NCBI GenBank assembly: GCA_029721435.1
Contig: CM056577.1
Location: forward strand, 121,275,219-121,339,218
DNA from: Gymnothorax reevesii
Lineage: Eukaryota > Chordata > Actinopteri > Anguilliformes > Muraenidae
Length of the DNA stretch: 64,000 bases
Direction of reading: 5' to 3'
The notes below the pieces were generated by a model. The model saw only the letters and a program-made list of their open reading frames with translations, made no database searches and was not told where the DNA came from. Position 1 is the first letter of the stretch. Every line of letters starts with the position of its first letter. Both the position numbers and the translations under genes were made by a program. Shown here in pieces: positions 11,170 through 22,976 of this stretch.

Positions 11170-11735
11170 ATGCCGCGACTTACAGCCCCTGAACGGGAAC
11201 GTGCCATAGGCATGCTTCAAATTGGCGCCAGCACTAAGGAAATTGCCAGGCGACTACACTGCGCACAAACAACGATCGCAAGACTCCATCAAAGGTTTCT
11301 GCAAACGGGGATCACTCGGGACCGTCCTCGACCGGGTTAACAACGTCTGACAACTTCACGTCAGGACCGTCAGATCGTACGGGATCATGTCCGAGACCGA
11401 ACACTACCAGCGACAAGAACGGCTGCTCAAGTCCAAGGACAACGTAGATTCATTCACCCCAACACCGTACGGAACCGTCTGCGAGCTGCTGGCCTGCGTG
11501 CACGACGTCTTTATTTTGGCCCCATATTACCGGGACCAGGTGCTACAGAACCATGTTGTGCCGTTCTTCAACCAACACCATGATGTCCACAAGTTCCAAC
11601 AGGACAACAGTGAGGCATATACTGCAAGCGTGTCCATGCAGTACCTTGCACAGCAGAACATCCCCGTGCTTCAGTGGCCAGCTCTGTCACCCGACCTCTC
11701 CCCTATCGAGCACTTATGGGATGAAATAATAATAA
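11170..11735 (+). pseudogene. Tc1-type transposase relic (second subfamily), internally deleted
   Basis: From ATG 11170 the N-terminal DNA-binding region reads MPRLTAPERERAIGML and then a helix-turn-helix segment with EIARRLHC, followed by a stop TAA at 11338-11340. Downstream pieces keep FQQDN (second catalytic D) and [13 protein letters not shown] (catalytic E). About 100 residues that should carry the first D are missing near 11510, where the reading jumps from RARRLYF to a late segment. The relic ends at LWDE and runs straight into the minus-strand Tc1 of a different subfamily. Confidence 0.85.
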
Positions 11736-11739
11736 TTAT

Positions 11740-12984
11740 TAAAATCTCTAAATCATCCAGAGACCTGGGTCCACTCCTCTGCACTCCTCTCTTCAGCTCA
11801 CTCCACAGGTTTTCCATGGGATTGAGGTCTGGGGACTGAGATGGCCATGGGAGGAGCTTGATTCTGTGTCTGGTGAACCAATTCTGTGTAGATTTGGCTA
11901 CATATTTTGGGTCATTATCTTACTGAAAGACCCAGAGATGACCTTCTTCAGCTTTCGGGCAGAGGCCACCAGATTTTGATTTAAAATGTCCTGGTATATC
12001 AAAGCGTTCATGATGCCATGCACCCTAACAAGGTTCCCAGGGCCTCTCGAAGAGAAACAGGCCCACAGCATAACCGATCCTCCCCCATACTTCACTGTGG
12101 GCATGAGGTGCTTTTCTGCATACTCATCTTTTGTGTTCCGCCAGACCCCCTAGAATGTTTGCTGCCAAAAAGCTCTATCTTGGCCTCATCTGACCAAAGC
12201 ACACTGTCCCAGTAGAAGTCCCAGTACCGCTTAGCGAACTCCATATGTTTGCGTTTATTATTGTGAGTGAGAAAAGGTTTTTTTCATGCATGCCTCCCAA
12301 ACAGCTTGTTGGCATGTAGACAGCGCCTGATGGTTGTTTTGGAGACTTTGTGACCCCAAGATGCTACCATTGGTTGCAATTCTTTAACAGTGAGTTTTGG
12401 AGAAATTTTTATTTCTCTTACCACCCTCCTCACTGTGCGTGGTGGCAAAATAACCTGCGTCCTCGTCCAGGCTTTTTTACCAGTGTTCCAGTTGTTTTAA
12501 ACTTCTTAATGATTCCTCTGACAGTAGATATGGGCAGGTGCAGGCAAGTGGCTATTTTCTTGTAGCCATTGCCTGACTTGTGAAGGTCGACACACATCTG
12601 CCTTACTTGAATAGTGTGTTCCTTTGTCTTTCCCATGTTGAAGAGTGGATAAGAGAAATGGCCTCAGTGTCATGTCATATTTATATCCCAGGGAAACAGG
12701 AAGTGATGAATTACTAATTTCAATTACATTTGACAATTGACACTCAATTACATTTATTTCCTAGGAATTGTTGGGGATGCCAGTAATTGTGGAACAGGTG
12801 ATTTTATGAAAAATAATTATTTCTTAGTCAGGGATTTTTTTTCTCCTTAAAATTTACTTGAGTTGAAGGTTACATATTTCTACAATTTTCAGTGTGAGAG
12901 TATGCTTCTGCAATAAAAATTGAATTTATTTTAAGGCTTTTAACACATCTTAACCAGGGGTGCCAATAATTATGGAGGGCACTG
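11740..12984 (-). mobile_element. Truncated Tc1-type transposon, relative of 6565-8191
   Basis: The right end carries the same inverted repeat as 6565-8191 (reading inward TG CCCTCCATAATTATTGG), with TA at 12985-12986. Minus-strand frames encode the transposase start (MGKTKEHTIQVRQ at 12636 downward, with the same helix-turn-helix) and a middle block YGGGSVMLWACFS at about 12090. The left end is lost within the C-terminus, near the position of the catalytic E, where it meets the unrelated Tc1 relic. Stops and frameshifts are frequent, so the copy is older than the one at 6565. Confidence 0.9.
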
Positions 12985-13089
12985 TAATTCTGTACGGCCC
13001 AGTAGTTACTTTGCGCTTCAGCAGTTTGAGTTATGTTGATTGTTGACTTTGTGTAGCTACCCTTTCTCGGACATTGCATTAACTTTCAT

Positions 13090-13345
13090 TCATTATGCAC
13101 AGCCTAACCCTGACCCCACTCCTAACCTTCACCTTTACCAAATTAAGCCTAATCCTCACCTTTACCTAACCTCAATTCATATCTGACCACTAACCTTAAC
13201 CAGGACCCCAGAAATGATGTTTTGCCACATTAGGACGAGGCTTTGATCCCTATTCGGGCTACTGGTCCCTGCTTTTACCAGAAAAGGTCCCCAATAGGTA
13301 TGAAAAACACACCCACACACATGCACACACACATGCATAAACAAA
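13090..13345. repeat. CCTAACC-rich dispersed repeat with CA microsatellite
   Basis: A block of CTAACC/CCTAACCTT-like phrases is followed by GGTCCCC and AGGTATGAAAAACACACCC and then a (CA)n stretch (about 13305-13335). This arrangement of a degenerate CTAACC block, GGTCCCC phrases and CA repeats is common between genes in fish. The phrases are too irregular to be telomeric repeats. Confidence 0.5.
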
Positions 13346-13985
13346 GAATTTTTTCTTGCAGGTAAGTATCATTTTTAGGGACGTGGCATGAACTGCATAT
13401 ACAGAATTCTTGCAACGCTGATATCGAGAAATAAGGTGTGAGTCGTGATCAGTTACATTCTGCAGCAGCATCAGCCAACATGAACAGAAGATTCACTGTC
13501 TATGAGGCTACTGATCATATCTTTGGTTGTGAAAGTGCTATGAAGGACAGAAAGCAATCTGAATTTGAGAGGGGTGTGTCTAAGTATGATACCGATCACA
13601 TACACGCACACAAAATCTTGTCCATGCTCAATTTGAATGTGTTATTTTGAATACTCCCACACACACAACCATCTTGTAAATTTTCAATTTGAATGTGTAA
13701 TTTTGAACACGCACACAGGCAGCCAGGGAGCAACAGAGAATCTTGCTCTTGTTAATGTTCAATTTGGATCTGCTATTGTGAGCAAAATAAAATTTGGTCT
13801 TATGAAAAAAACATTTTGAAAGATTTTTCCTTTTTCCTAACATAAATCTATAAGCATAAAATTTTGACCCATAACACCACAGTTGTCACTATAGGTAATA
13901 ATATGGTGTTCCAAAAAACACAAAAGCAATTTATTTTAGAAACTGTGTTCTAAAATTAGTCTATTAAGGTCAGAAAACATAATTA
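13346..13985. other. Non-coding, with short direct repeats
   Basis: A phrase of the form TCAATTTGAATGTGT occurs at about 13628 and 13684, and a diverged copy occurs near 13761. This gives a small local tandem structure with a spacing near 57-77 bases. No gene is recognisable. Confidence 0.5.
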
Positions 13986-14222
13986 TTTCCGCCAAGAAGG
14001 TTATGTAATCGTTGGAATCTGTTAGTTAATTTGTTAGTAAGTTAGCAACATTACGGAAGAACTCACAGATGGATTTACACTAAATTTTCACAGTAGGCGG
14101 TAATTGGTCTAACTTACTGTAGATCCCATTAGATTTTGGGCTAGATTCTGCAGGGATCAAGCAGCTGGGGGGACTGCTGGGCCTTGGCAGAGGAATGCGC
14201 TCTCCGAGTGCTCTTGTTACAC
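13986..14222. repeat. MITE-like repeat, copy 1 (GCCAAGAAGGTTATG family)
   Basis: Begins CCGCCAAGAAGGTTATG and ends GCGCTCTCCGAGTGCTCTTG. It has the same beginning and end as 63689-63985 (GCCAAGGAGGTTATG ... GCGCTCTCTGAGTGCTTTTC). The interior contains TTCACAGTAGGCGG, comparable with TTCAGGGTAGGTGG in the other copy. It is non-coding. This start and end pair is very common in fish and other marine animal genomes. Confidence 0.6.
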
Positions 14223-14708
14223 AATGTCTTCACTATAGGAAATATAATGAGCTAATTTGACCATTTTTTGTATTGAAAACAAGTGGCATATTTTCAGATT
14301 AAGGGTTCACAATGTTATATCTGGTGAAAGGAACCAAATGCAAGTCGGCCAAAATGTAAAAATTATGGTCTTTTTTCAGTCCGAGTCCAAGCCAGGTAAT
14401 CACAGAGACGGTCCAGAGGGACAATCCAAAAACAAGAGCTCAAAAACAGGCAGGGGTTCAAAAGCCAATAAGCACAAATTACAGCAATAAATCGTAAGGC
14501 AGCAGGAGAGTTTCTGAAAAAGGGTCGTTATCAGGAGGCAAACATATCTAGGCAAGCACAGATAGAAATCATTACAGATGAAAACAAATGTGAATATGAA
14601 ACTGGCATATGATAGAGCAGAATGAATAAACTACACAACCAAGTGGAAAAAACATAAGCCAGAACACACAGAAAATGCATAATGTAAAGGTCGTAAAAAT
14701 ACAAATAG
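14223..14708. other. Unclassified, possibly an old antisense LTR
   Basis: A-rich text with phrases like AAAAACAGGCAGGGGTTCAAA, in the style of antisense fish Gypsy LTRs, but with no TG...CA ends or second copy in this window. The short frames are not convincing. Confidence 0.25.
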
Positions 14709-14794
14709 TAGCTATGTTTACATGCACAACATTTCTCCAATCTGATCCTAACCCCAGTTGATCGGAAATTCCAAATCCTAATTCACATGGACAC

Positions 14795-15935
14795 TGTGAG
14801 GTACCGTTCAGGAACCACTCGTGAGACAGCGTAATCCAAAAAGCGTATGCCTTTAATGGAGTCCGGGTCAAAGCCAAAATACACAGAAATTGCCAAGCCA
14901 CAATACAAAATCCAAAAGCAGTATCGACTAGACAGGCATGGGTCAGAACCAGTAAAACAGATGGGCAGAGGTACAAAAACGATTGGCAAAAAGTCGTAGT
15001 CGATGGGCAAAGCCAATGGTCATACATAAGGCATCCAAACACAAAACTTGTGGTCATACAAAAATAGGTCGAAATCCAGAAAGACAAAAATCAGTACAAA
15101 AGGGCAATGGCAAGAATCAAAGTCGGACCATCCAGTAGAAGTAAAACAATAATCTATGGCATACGAGAACTCTGCACAAAGAAATATTGATCAACGTTCT
15201 GACAAGAGTTGTGAGTGAAAAGACTCCTAATTTACACACAGGAAAGGTGACATGCTATACAGAGATCAGCTGTGGGGAATGAGGCTAATTACATCGGGAG
15301 AATCACATGAGGGAAACCCTGGCGAGAGACAAAATACGAACAGGAATCACACAAACAGTCTATGAAATTTAAACAGCTCCAGTCCAGGAGTTTAACGTGC
15401 ACAGATAACAAGAGCAGGAAAGTAATTAAGCACGTGCGAGAGATTCTCGCTGCAACTCAGGGAGAGCAAAGCGATAGACAAGGGGCGGAGAATAGAACAG
15501 GGCGATTGCAGAGAGGTAATTAGTCTATTAGTAGCAGTGCAACTTTACAACCTAAACTAGAGAGTGCTCATTAGTAATTTAGTAATCGAATATATATACA
15601 CATGGTTAGTTGTGTTAGTAGACTATAATACAAAATACAAATGTTAGTCTTGTTAGTAATTAGAACAGAAGGTTGAAGGAAGAAAATGAGATACGAAGGA
15701 ATATTTTAAACACTGGACTTCATTTAAAACACCCAAAGTCAGTGAGCACGCAGACAGGGGAAGCGGACTGAACCAACTAGATCACAAGACAGGGGAGACA
15801 AGTGCAATGGAACTGAAACATGGAATGAACCAAAAACCTAAATATTACAAAACACCAAAAAGAATAAATAAAAGACAATGATCATGAACACGAAACCAGA
15901 ACATAAAACATGACCAAAAAACCAGAACCATGACA
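14795..15935 (-). repeat. 3' LTR of the minus-strand Gypsy element
   Basis: Read on the minus strand it starts TGTCATGGTTCTGG at 15935 and ends ACCTCACA at 14795. It is 1141 bp and uninterrupted, so it serves as the empty-site reference for two insertions in the 5' LTR: the sequence around 15223-15235 and around 15362-15372 continues without a break. The many frames across it (for example 14572-15087) are antisense or chance frames without motifs. Confidence 0.9.
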
Positions 15936-15937
15936 GT

Positions 15938-15954
15938 CCCCCCCCCCCCCCCCC
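15938..15954 (-). other. Homopolymer at the polypurine-tract position
   Basis: A run of 17 C on the plus strand is a G run in the sense of the element and lies 2 bases before the 3' LTR, where the polypurine tract that primes plus-strand DNA should be. Such a tract normally contains A and G. The pure run may have replaced the real tract and the last part of pol, or it may be an expansion or assembly artefact. Confidence 0.5.
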
Positions 15955-18800
15955 TTAGCCTTCAGTAGAGCCTGATGAGTGGTCGTCCAGGTGCGGTGGC
16001 AACGTTGGATGAAGGCTCGAGCTGAAGGTACCGCAACCTCCTCTTCTTGACAAGGGAACAGGGGTGGATGATATCCCATACAGCATTCGAAAGGAGATAG
16101 CTTGGTGGAAGAGGAGGTGTGACAGTTAATGGCGTATTCCGCCCAAGGTAATAATTGACTCCATGAGGCAGGATTTCTAGCACAAATGCATCTTAGGACC
16201 ATTTCGATACACTGATTAGCCCGCTCAGTCTGGTCGTTGGATTGTGGATGAAAACCTGATGATAGACTTACTGAGGTGCCTAGTGCATTACAAAAAGCTT
16301 TCCAAAACCGGGCAGTGAATTGGGGACCTCTGTCGGTGACTATGTCTGTGGGAATACCGTGTAGGCGGATGACATGTTGGATTAATAGTGTGGCAGCTTC
16401 GGAGGCAGAGGGCAGCTTGGTTAAGGGGACAAAGTGAATGGCTTTAGAGAAATGGTCAACAATGGTAAGGATGGTGTTGTGGTAGTTGGATGGAGGAAGG
16501 CCGGTGATAAAATCCAGGGAAATGTGTGACCAGGGGCGGTGAGGTGTGGGTAATGGTTGTAACAGACCTTGTGGGGGTTGATGGGAATCTTTGGCTTGGG
16601 CACAGACTGAGCAGGCAGAAACAAAAATCATGAACATCCTTACGCATATCAGGCCACCAGAAACGTCTTAAAATAAAACTGTGGGTTCTATGGATGCCGG
16701 GATGACAAGACAGATTAGAGGTATGGCCCCACTCTAGGACCTTAGATCTTACTTGAGGGGGCACGTATAAACTCTGTGTAGGACAGTCACTTGGGCCAGA
16801 AGAATCACCGAGTGCTTCCTTAACTTATTGTTCGATCTCCAACGTGATGGCGTTAATAAACAGTTCCATGGGGAGAATGGTGTCAGGAGAAGCCTCCTTG
16901 GAGGATGTCTCAAATCACCGGGACAGAGCATCAGGCTTAATGTTCTTGGATCCTGGGCGGTAAGCGATGTGAAAATTAAATCTTGAAAAGAACGGGGCCC
17001 ACCTGGCTTGACGAGGATTTAATCGCTTAGCTGACTGGAGTTACTCAAGGTTCTTGTGGTCCGTCCACACCACGAATGGGAGCCGAGTGCCCTCCAGCCA
17101 TTGTCTCCATTCCTCCAGGGCTATTTTGACAGCCAGCAGTTCCCGGTTGCCAATGTCATAATTTCGCTCTGTGGGGCTGAGACGGTGTGAGAAAAAAGCA
17201 CAGGGGTGAATCTTATTGTCTGTGGTCAGTCTCTGGGATAGTACGGCCCCTACTCCTATGTCAGAGGCATCAAACTCAACAATAAACTGATTGTTAGGGT
17301 CAGGATGAATGAGAAATGGAGCAGTGGTGAATCGTCTCTTAAGTTCACTGAATGCTTGGTCTAGTTCCTGGTCCCAGTGGAACTTAACTTTGCTGGAGGT
17401 CAGGGCCGTGAGAGGAGCTGCAATAGAGCTGTAGTTTCGTATGTGATGTGAATATGGGCCACTAGATGGCAGTATTTACCTTTTTTTTGTTAGGCTCAGA
17501 CTGTAGTCATGTTTAGACATGTCCTGGACATGTCTGGGGCAAGTCTCAGAAAATTAAAAAAAAGAGGTCTAAATGTGGGTGGGGTCTGCAACAGAGTATA
17601 TAAGGAAAAGAATTGAGACAGTAAAGTAGTAGGAGAAATTGCAAGAAGAAGGATACATGTGACCAGACCTTTCATTCTGTTCAAGACCTGTGATGTTTCT
17701 TTTGTGGATTTTTGCCTGTGTTTGTGGATTTTTCTCACCCAGGACATCACCAAGCCGCCCCACAAAAAGGGACTGTAAATATTTCTTTTTGTTTTCGTTA
17801 TAATCAATCTTGGTCTTAGTTGTTAGTTGTTATTAGTCTTTGTCTTTGTTTAAAAATTAAATGTGTTTAGGTTTTTAAAACTGTGTCTGTCATCCCTTGC
17901 TGTTGCTGTTGTGTTGTAGATTGTAATAACAAATTGGGGCCATAACACGTATAAACCTCCTGTAAAATTTGCGAAGCCCAGAAACCATTAAAGGGACTTA
18001 GGGTCAGTAGGTTGGGGCCACTCCTTAGCAGGGTCCATGCTGATGTTTCCGGTGTTGATGATGAAACCCAGGAAGGTGGTGGTGGTCACAGAGAATTCGC
18101 ATTTCTCAGCCTTGACAAACAGTCTGTCCTCCAGGAGACATCTGAGGACTTGGCAAACATGGTTAGTGTGTTCCTCCTTGCTCTTGGAAAAGACCAGGAT
18201 ATCATCAAGGCAAACAAAAACTAAACGGTTAAGCATGTCCCTGAGTACATCATTCACATGGCTCTGAAAAACTGCTGGGGCGTTGGTTAACCCAAATGGC
18301 ATAACCAAGTACTCCCAGTACCCCGTGGGAGTGTTAAAAGCAGTTTTCCACTCGTCTTCTTCCCTAATGCGAACTAAGTGATAGGCGTTACGAAGGTCTA
18401 ACTAGGTGAAAATCTTAGCTCCCTGCAGGAGCTCAAAGGCAGTAGACATGAGAGGAAGGGGATTCTTAACAGTGATATCATTAAGGGCACGATAATCAAT
18501 GCAGGGATGGAGTGACCCATCTTTTTTACCGACGAAGAAAAATCCGGCTCCTGCCGGTGATGATGAGGGCCGGATGATTCCAGCAGCTAGAGACACCTCC
18601 AGATATTTCTCCATGGCTTGGGTTTCCGGACGTGAGAGTGAAAACAGACGCCCCCGGGGGGGCATGGTACCTGGCTTGAGATCTATAGCACAGTCATAGG
18701 GTCTATGAGGGGGTAAACAGGTGGCACGAGACTTACTGAACACTTCTTTGAGATCATGGTGTTGGGGTAATGGCCTCGCACAAAACACCAATGGTGGGGA
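15955..18800 (-). pseudogene. Gypsy pol remnant: RT, RNase H, integrase
   Basis: From right to left on the minus strand: the RT N-terminal region ([14 protein letters not shown], then [20 protein letters not shown]) ends at a TAG near 18400. RT continues with [13 protein letters not shown] and [10 protein letters not shown], in which the first residue of the YLDD box is C. A solo LTR then interrupts at 17442-17947. RNase H follows, with stops (for example in the segment normally reading EYLRSAKRL). The integrase has a zinc-binding part with HPGIHRTH and CSVC, then DFITGL, TDRGPQF and ERANQ for the D, D and E of the core. A frameshift near 16640 separates two integrase frames. The C-terminal end and any chromodomain are missing at the G run next to the 3' LTR. 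Not functional. Confidence 0.92.
17442..17947 (+). mobile_element. Solo LTR inside Gypsy pol (506 bp)
   Basis: Starts TGTGATGTGAATATGG and ends GGGGCCATAACA, flanked by CGTA at 17438-17441 and 17948-17951. It interrupts the minus-strand pol frame. A second member of the family is at 38854-39351. A TATA-like GTATATAAGG lies near 17596, and AAAATTAAATG near 17853 may stand where the poly(A) signal would be. No internal region is present, as expected after LTR-LTR recombination. Confidence 0.92.
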
Positions 18801-19484
18801 AATTTGCCAAATGATATTATTAATTTGACTATCAAAAACATATGATGTTGTAATATTAGTTTTTTTTCAATTGTTTACACACAATTTTGAGAACAGGGCT
18901 CCTTTTTTCTAAACACCTCACACAATTAACCTAACTACACACTCAATTAGCAAAACACAACAGTTTGTTAGCAAAATGGAATATTTCAGTCAAAATTATA
19001 AACACATTGATAAAAACCTTATATTTTTATCATGTCATTAGCACAGTCTTTCAATGATTGTACCCTCTCTCCATCTTATACACATTACCACAATAAATTC
19101 AAAAACATTTGTATAAAGCCTTCTTTAAGAAAGGGATAGACATTGTTTGAGAGCATAGTTATGATATAATTTAGATTACAAAATACTGACAAACCCAAGA
19201 CTTTCTTCATGATTACTTTGAGGTATCCAGAGATAGTGTGCTATAAATGAGCAATGCACAAAACTGATGCTGCAGAACGACAATATTTATTTCTTGTACT
19301 GTACCATATGCTCAGTTACATGTCAATACATGTAAACCGGGGAAAAAACAAAATTGTAGTGCTCTTGCGTCAGACAAATAAAAATCTGTAAACAAATAAA
19401 AAGTACATACACACAGTGACTCTGAAGAAAAACTAAAGCAATAATACAGAAACAACAACAACAACAACAACACTCTACAGTAAA
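18801..19484. other. 3' flank of the IS630-like transposon
   Basis: AT-rich non-coding sequence between the broken pol and the transposase stop codon. Phrases such as CACACAATTAACCTAACTAC and TTAGCAAAACACAACAG give it a distinctive look. I could not find a matching inverted copy beyond 21012, so the ends of the transposon remain undefined. Confidence 0.4.
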
Positions 19485-20235
19485 CTAATCATCTCTCCGT
19501 CTTGCTGGATCAGGCCATAAAATCTCGTCCACATCACAGGCTATGTTTTCATTGGCAAGGCACCTTTGGAAGAAACGCCTCGCATGACGAATCCATCCCT
19601 GCACAGAGGCTGCTTCAATAGCATCACAGGCCTGCTCTATGGCCTCAATGAGGGGAACACGGTCGTAGGGCCGAAGGTCGTATACCTTCCACCGCCATGC
19701 AAAAAAAAATTCCTCAATTGGGTTGAGGAAGGGGGAGTATAGTGGAAGGTATAGAACTACAAATTGAGTGTGGTCATGGAACCAATTTTGGACCAGAACA
19801 GATCGGTGAAAAGATACGTTGTCCCACACAACAACGTACCGCATCTGCTCCACTCGGTGTAATTCTGTGACATCATGCAAATTGTCAAGAAATGCAAGCA
19901 TCAGATCGGTATTATAGGGTCCAAGATTAGCATGGCGGTGGAGGCCTCCATGTTGGGTAATGGCAGCACAGAGGGTGATGTTACCCCCTCTCTGCCCTGG
20001 GACATTGGTGATTGCCCTTTGCCCAATCACATTTCTACCCCGTCTTCTCGTTTTTGAGAGGTTAAATCCTGCTTCATCTATATATATAAACTCAAGTTGG
20101 ATTTCGTCAGCATCCATTTGCAAGACTCTCTGAAACACAGTACAGTAAAAGACTATAGGACACTATTCACTATAGGTCTACTGTATTGCACACAGTAATT
20201 TTACATGTAAAAAGGTTTTGTGCAGTGCACAAACA

Positions 20236-20266
<31 letters not shown>

Positions 20267-21012
20267 ATGCTATACCATAGTAAGGTGAAAAATACATACC
20301 TCCACATACACATTACGCAGATGCTTCACTCTTGCTGAATTTCTGTCAAATGGAACTCTGTACAACTGCTTCATATGTACTTGATTTTTCCAGAGGATTC
20401 GACCTAATGTTGATAGTGACACTTCATGAATGTTATTGAAAATGGTGTGATTATTGATGATATTGGTTTGTATTTCTCTCAGCCTGATAGAATTGTTGGC
20501 CAAAACCATGTTGACAATGGCCGTCTCTTGTGCCGGAGTGAATAACCGGCCCCTTCCACCTTGGCGCCCTTGACCCACAATCCTATGTAGACAAAAAAAC
20601 ACACATAGTTTACTGTAAAATGTTTCAGGAAAGGATACCAAATGTGATGACAATACTGTAAACTGCAGTTTCAATGTACAGTGTGGTTAGTTTACCTGTT
20701 TTCTTGTCGAAATGTTCGAATTACAGATGCCACAGTAAATCTGCTAAGATTTGGCTGAACATGAAGACCTGCTTCCCTCATCGTCAGTCCATGGTTTTTG
20801 ACATGGTCAACTAGTGTTGCACGGATTTCTGGTGTTAAATTTGGTCCTCTTCTTCTTCGTTTGGGTGCTATTACATGTACTTCTTCCTGTTCCTCTCTTG
20901 CTCGCACTTGTCCTCTGCCTCTTCCTCTACCTCTTTCTCCTCCTCTCTGACCTCCTCCTCTCATTCTCACTCCTCTTCTTCTTGCTCTTGCTCTCTCCAT
21001 TCTCTCTTCCAT
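19485..21012 (-). CDS. Three-exon IS630/Tc1-mariner-type DDE transposase, apparently intact
   Basis: Exon 1 is 21012-20696, exon 2 is 20582-20300 and exon 3 is 20129-19485. Both introns (113 and 170 nt) begin GT and end AG, the phases agree (2, then 0), and the spliced frame is 414 codons plus stop without a break. The start is the first ATG of the open frame, MEERMERARARR. An Arg/Gly-rich N-terminus leads into a helix-turn-helix (TPEIRATLVDHV, MREAGLHV). Exon 2 adds a second helical domain (LFTPAQETAIVNMV, VSLSTLGRILW). Exon 3 has the catalytic core: YIDEAGFN (first D), VVWDNVSFH (second D) and NPIEEFF (E), with 35 residues between the second D and E. It would be nuclear and bind the transposon ends. 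It lies between the LINE at 21060-24323 and the broken Gypsy pol. Activity or domestication cannot be judged from sequence alone. Confidence 0.85.
20229..20267. repeat. (CA)n microsatellite in transposase intron 2
   Basis: An almost pure AC/CA run lies within the second intron of the three-exon transposase (20299-20130). It does not touch the splice sites. Confidence 0.9.
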
Positions 21013-21086
21013 TCCAACTAAACTAATTAAAAGAAATAACAGCAAACATGGATTGCGCCACAAGATGAACTGGTCCAAAGAGACCG

Positions 21087-22482
21087 CTATACATATTGTT
21101 CTAATAATTTCAAGAATAGTCTCTTTTTAAATATTGACAAGGAGGGGGCATTGTCAGCAAGATTGTGATGTTCATTCCACAATGTACTCCCTTTGTATTT
21201 GACAGAGTACTGTCCTCTGCTAGTGTGGCGGAGGGGAAGATGCAAGTGTTCTGCTTGTCTTGTCCTATATGAGTGAAAACTGAGATTTCTGCAAAAATAT
21301 TGTTGAAAGTGATCGGGCAGTTCTTGATTTTGATGAATTACTTTGTAAACAAAAGTGCATATTTGTATGATATTGATATCAAATATGGTTAGGATCCTTA
21401 GTTTATAAAATAGTGGAGAGGATGGAGCTCTAAAGTTTGAGTTTGTGGCAGCTCTAACAAATTGTTTTTGCAGTAAGTGAAGCTTATTGAGTTTGGTTGG
21501 GCTGGTATTGGCCCACACTATGTTACAATAAATTAGGTATGGATATATTAAGCTATAATACAAAACCAGTAAACTACATCTATTAAGAAATGAACTGATC
21601 TTTCTGATGATACCCAGAGACTTAGACACTTTTTTTGTCACAAAAGCAATATGTTCTTTCCAAGTACAATTTTCGTCAACCATGACACCAAGAAAGCGAG
21701 CAGAGGATACCTTTTTAATTTCGGAGCCCTCAATAAAGAGCTTAACTTCATTCGGGTTATACTTTTTCCTTCCTGAAAATAGTATGAAATTGGTTTTATT
21801 TATGTTGAGACAGTTTATTCAATTTGAACCATTTTGAATAAGCTTGTAGGCCCAAGTTGGCTTCTTTTAAAAGAGTTTTTAAGTGTTTATTAGAAATCAG
21901 AAGATTTGTATCATCTGCGAATAAAAGAGGTAAAATTGTACTTGGAACTGTGGCAAAATCATTGATATAAATTAAAAATAATAACGGACCCAGAATTGAT
22001 CCTTGAGCCACACCGCATGACAATGTTACTGTGTTAGACTTACAGTTATTAAAATAAACGTATTGTTGCCTATCAGTAGTATAGCTTTTTAATCATTGAA
22101 AAACATTACCTTGGAAACCATACCTATGTAGTTTTGATAGCAATATTTCGTGGTTTACTGTATCAAACGCTTTTGAAAGGTCCAAGAAAATTGCTATAGT
22201 ATATTCATTATTGTCAAGAGCAGTAGAGATTTTTTCAAAAAGATCTAACAAAGCCATGTAAGCAGAATGATTCTTGCAGAAGCCATATTGATGGTTGTAT
22301 AGTATATTATTTGAATTAATATGTTGTAGAATTCTCTTGTAAACTAATTTTTCAAGAATCTTTGAAAAACAGGGTAATATTGAAATTGGGCGATAATTTG
22401 TGAAGGAGCTTGGATCATCTGATTTGAATATGGGAATTATTTTTGCAATTTTGAGATCACTTGGAATTTCACCAGTCTCCAA
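21087..22482 (-). pseudogene. LINE reverse transcriptase, frameshifted
   Basis: Frames 22482-22093, 22023-21796 and 21683-21087 together give an RT. The first holds [29 protein letters not shown] and the A motif [13 protein letters not shown]. The second holds GVAQGSILGPLLFLIYINDF and the catalytic FADDTN. The third holds the C-terminal domain with NIVWANTSPTKLNKLHLLQK and the final STLWNEH...SIFKKRL end. A stop lies between the first two frames near 22090, and further stops lie between 21796 and 21683. The polymerase cannot be made from this copy. Confidence 0.85.
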
Positions 22483-22976
22483 TGAAAGGGAAAAAATAAA
22501 CGTTAGGGGGTCTGCTATTGAATATTTGACCTCTTTTACAAGAGAATTTCTGACCTCATCGTGTCCTGAACTGGTTGATTTGAGTTTCTCAATAATGCTT
22601 ATAACTTAATTTGCATCAGGCTGATCAAAAATCTTAAAGGTAGGAAAACAACCATCAATATAGTCAAGGGGACTACCACCTGGGTTTTTTTTTTTTTTTT
22701 TTTGCCAGAGAGGCACCTACATTGACAAAGAAATCATTAAATCTACATGCAATCTCATATGAGCCTGTAAGCATTTTCCCTCTGTCAGCAAAACAAAATG
22801 GTATTTTTGTCACAGGTTTCTTTTTATGTAATAATTGATTTATAATAGTCCATGTTTCTTTGATACTATTTGAGGAAGACTTGAATTTGTCAGTAAAATA
22901 TCTTTTTTTTGCTGATCTAAGGAGATGAGTAAATTTATTTTTATATGTTTTGTAGTTAGATTGATTTAGTGGTGAT

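Noticed and set aside
13090..13200. Interstitial telomeric repeat
   Set aside because: CTAACC phrases are too irregular and mixed with other text to be TTAGGG arrays.
14572..15087. 171-codon minus-strand frame with Cys/Phe-rich text, and its twin at 24721-25001
   Set aside because: It lies in and beyond an LTR, has no domain, and is just open LTR sequence; the same frame is interrupted in the other LTR.
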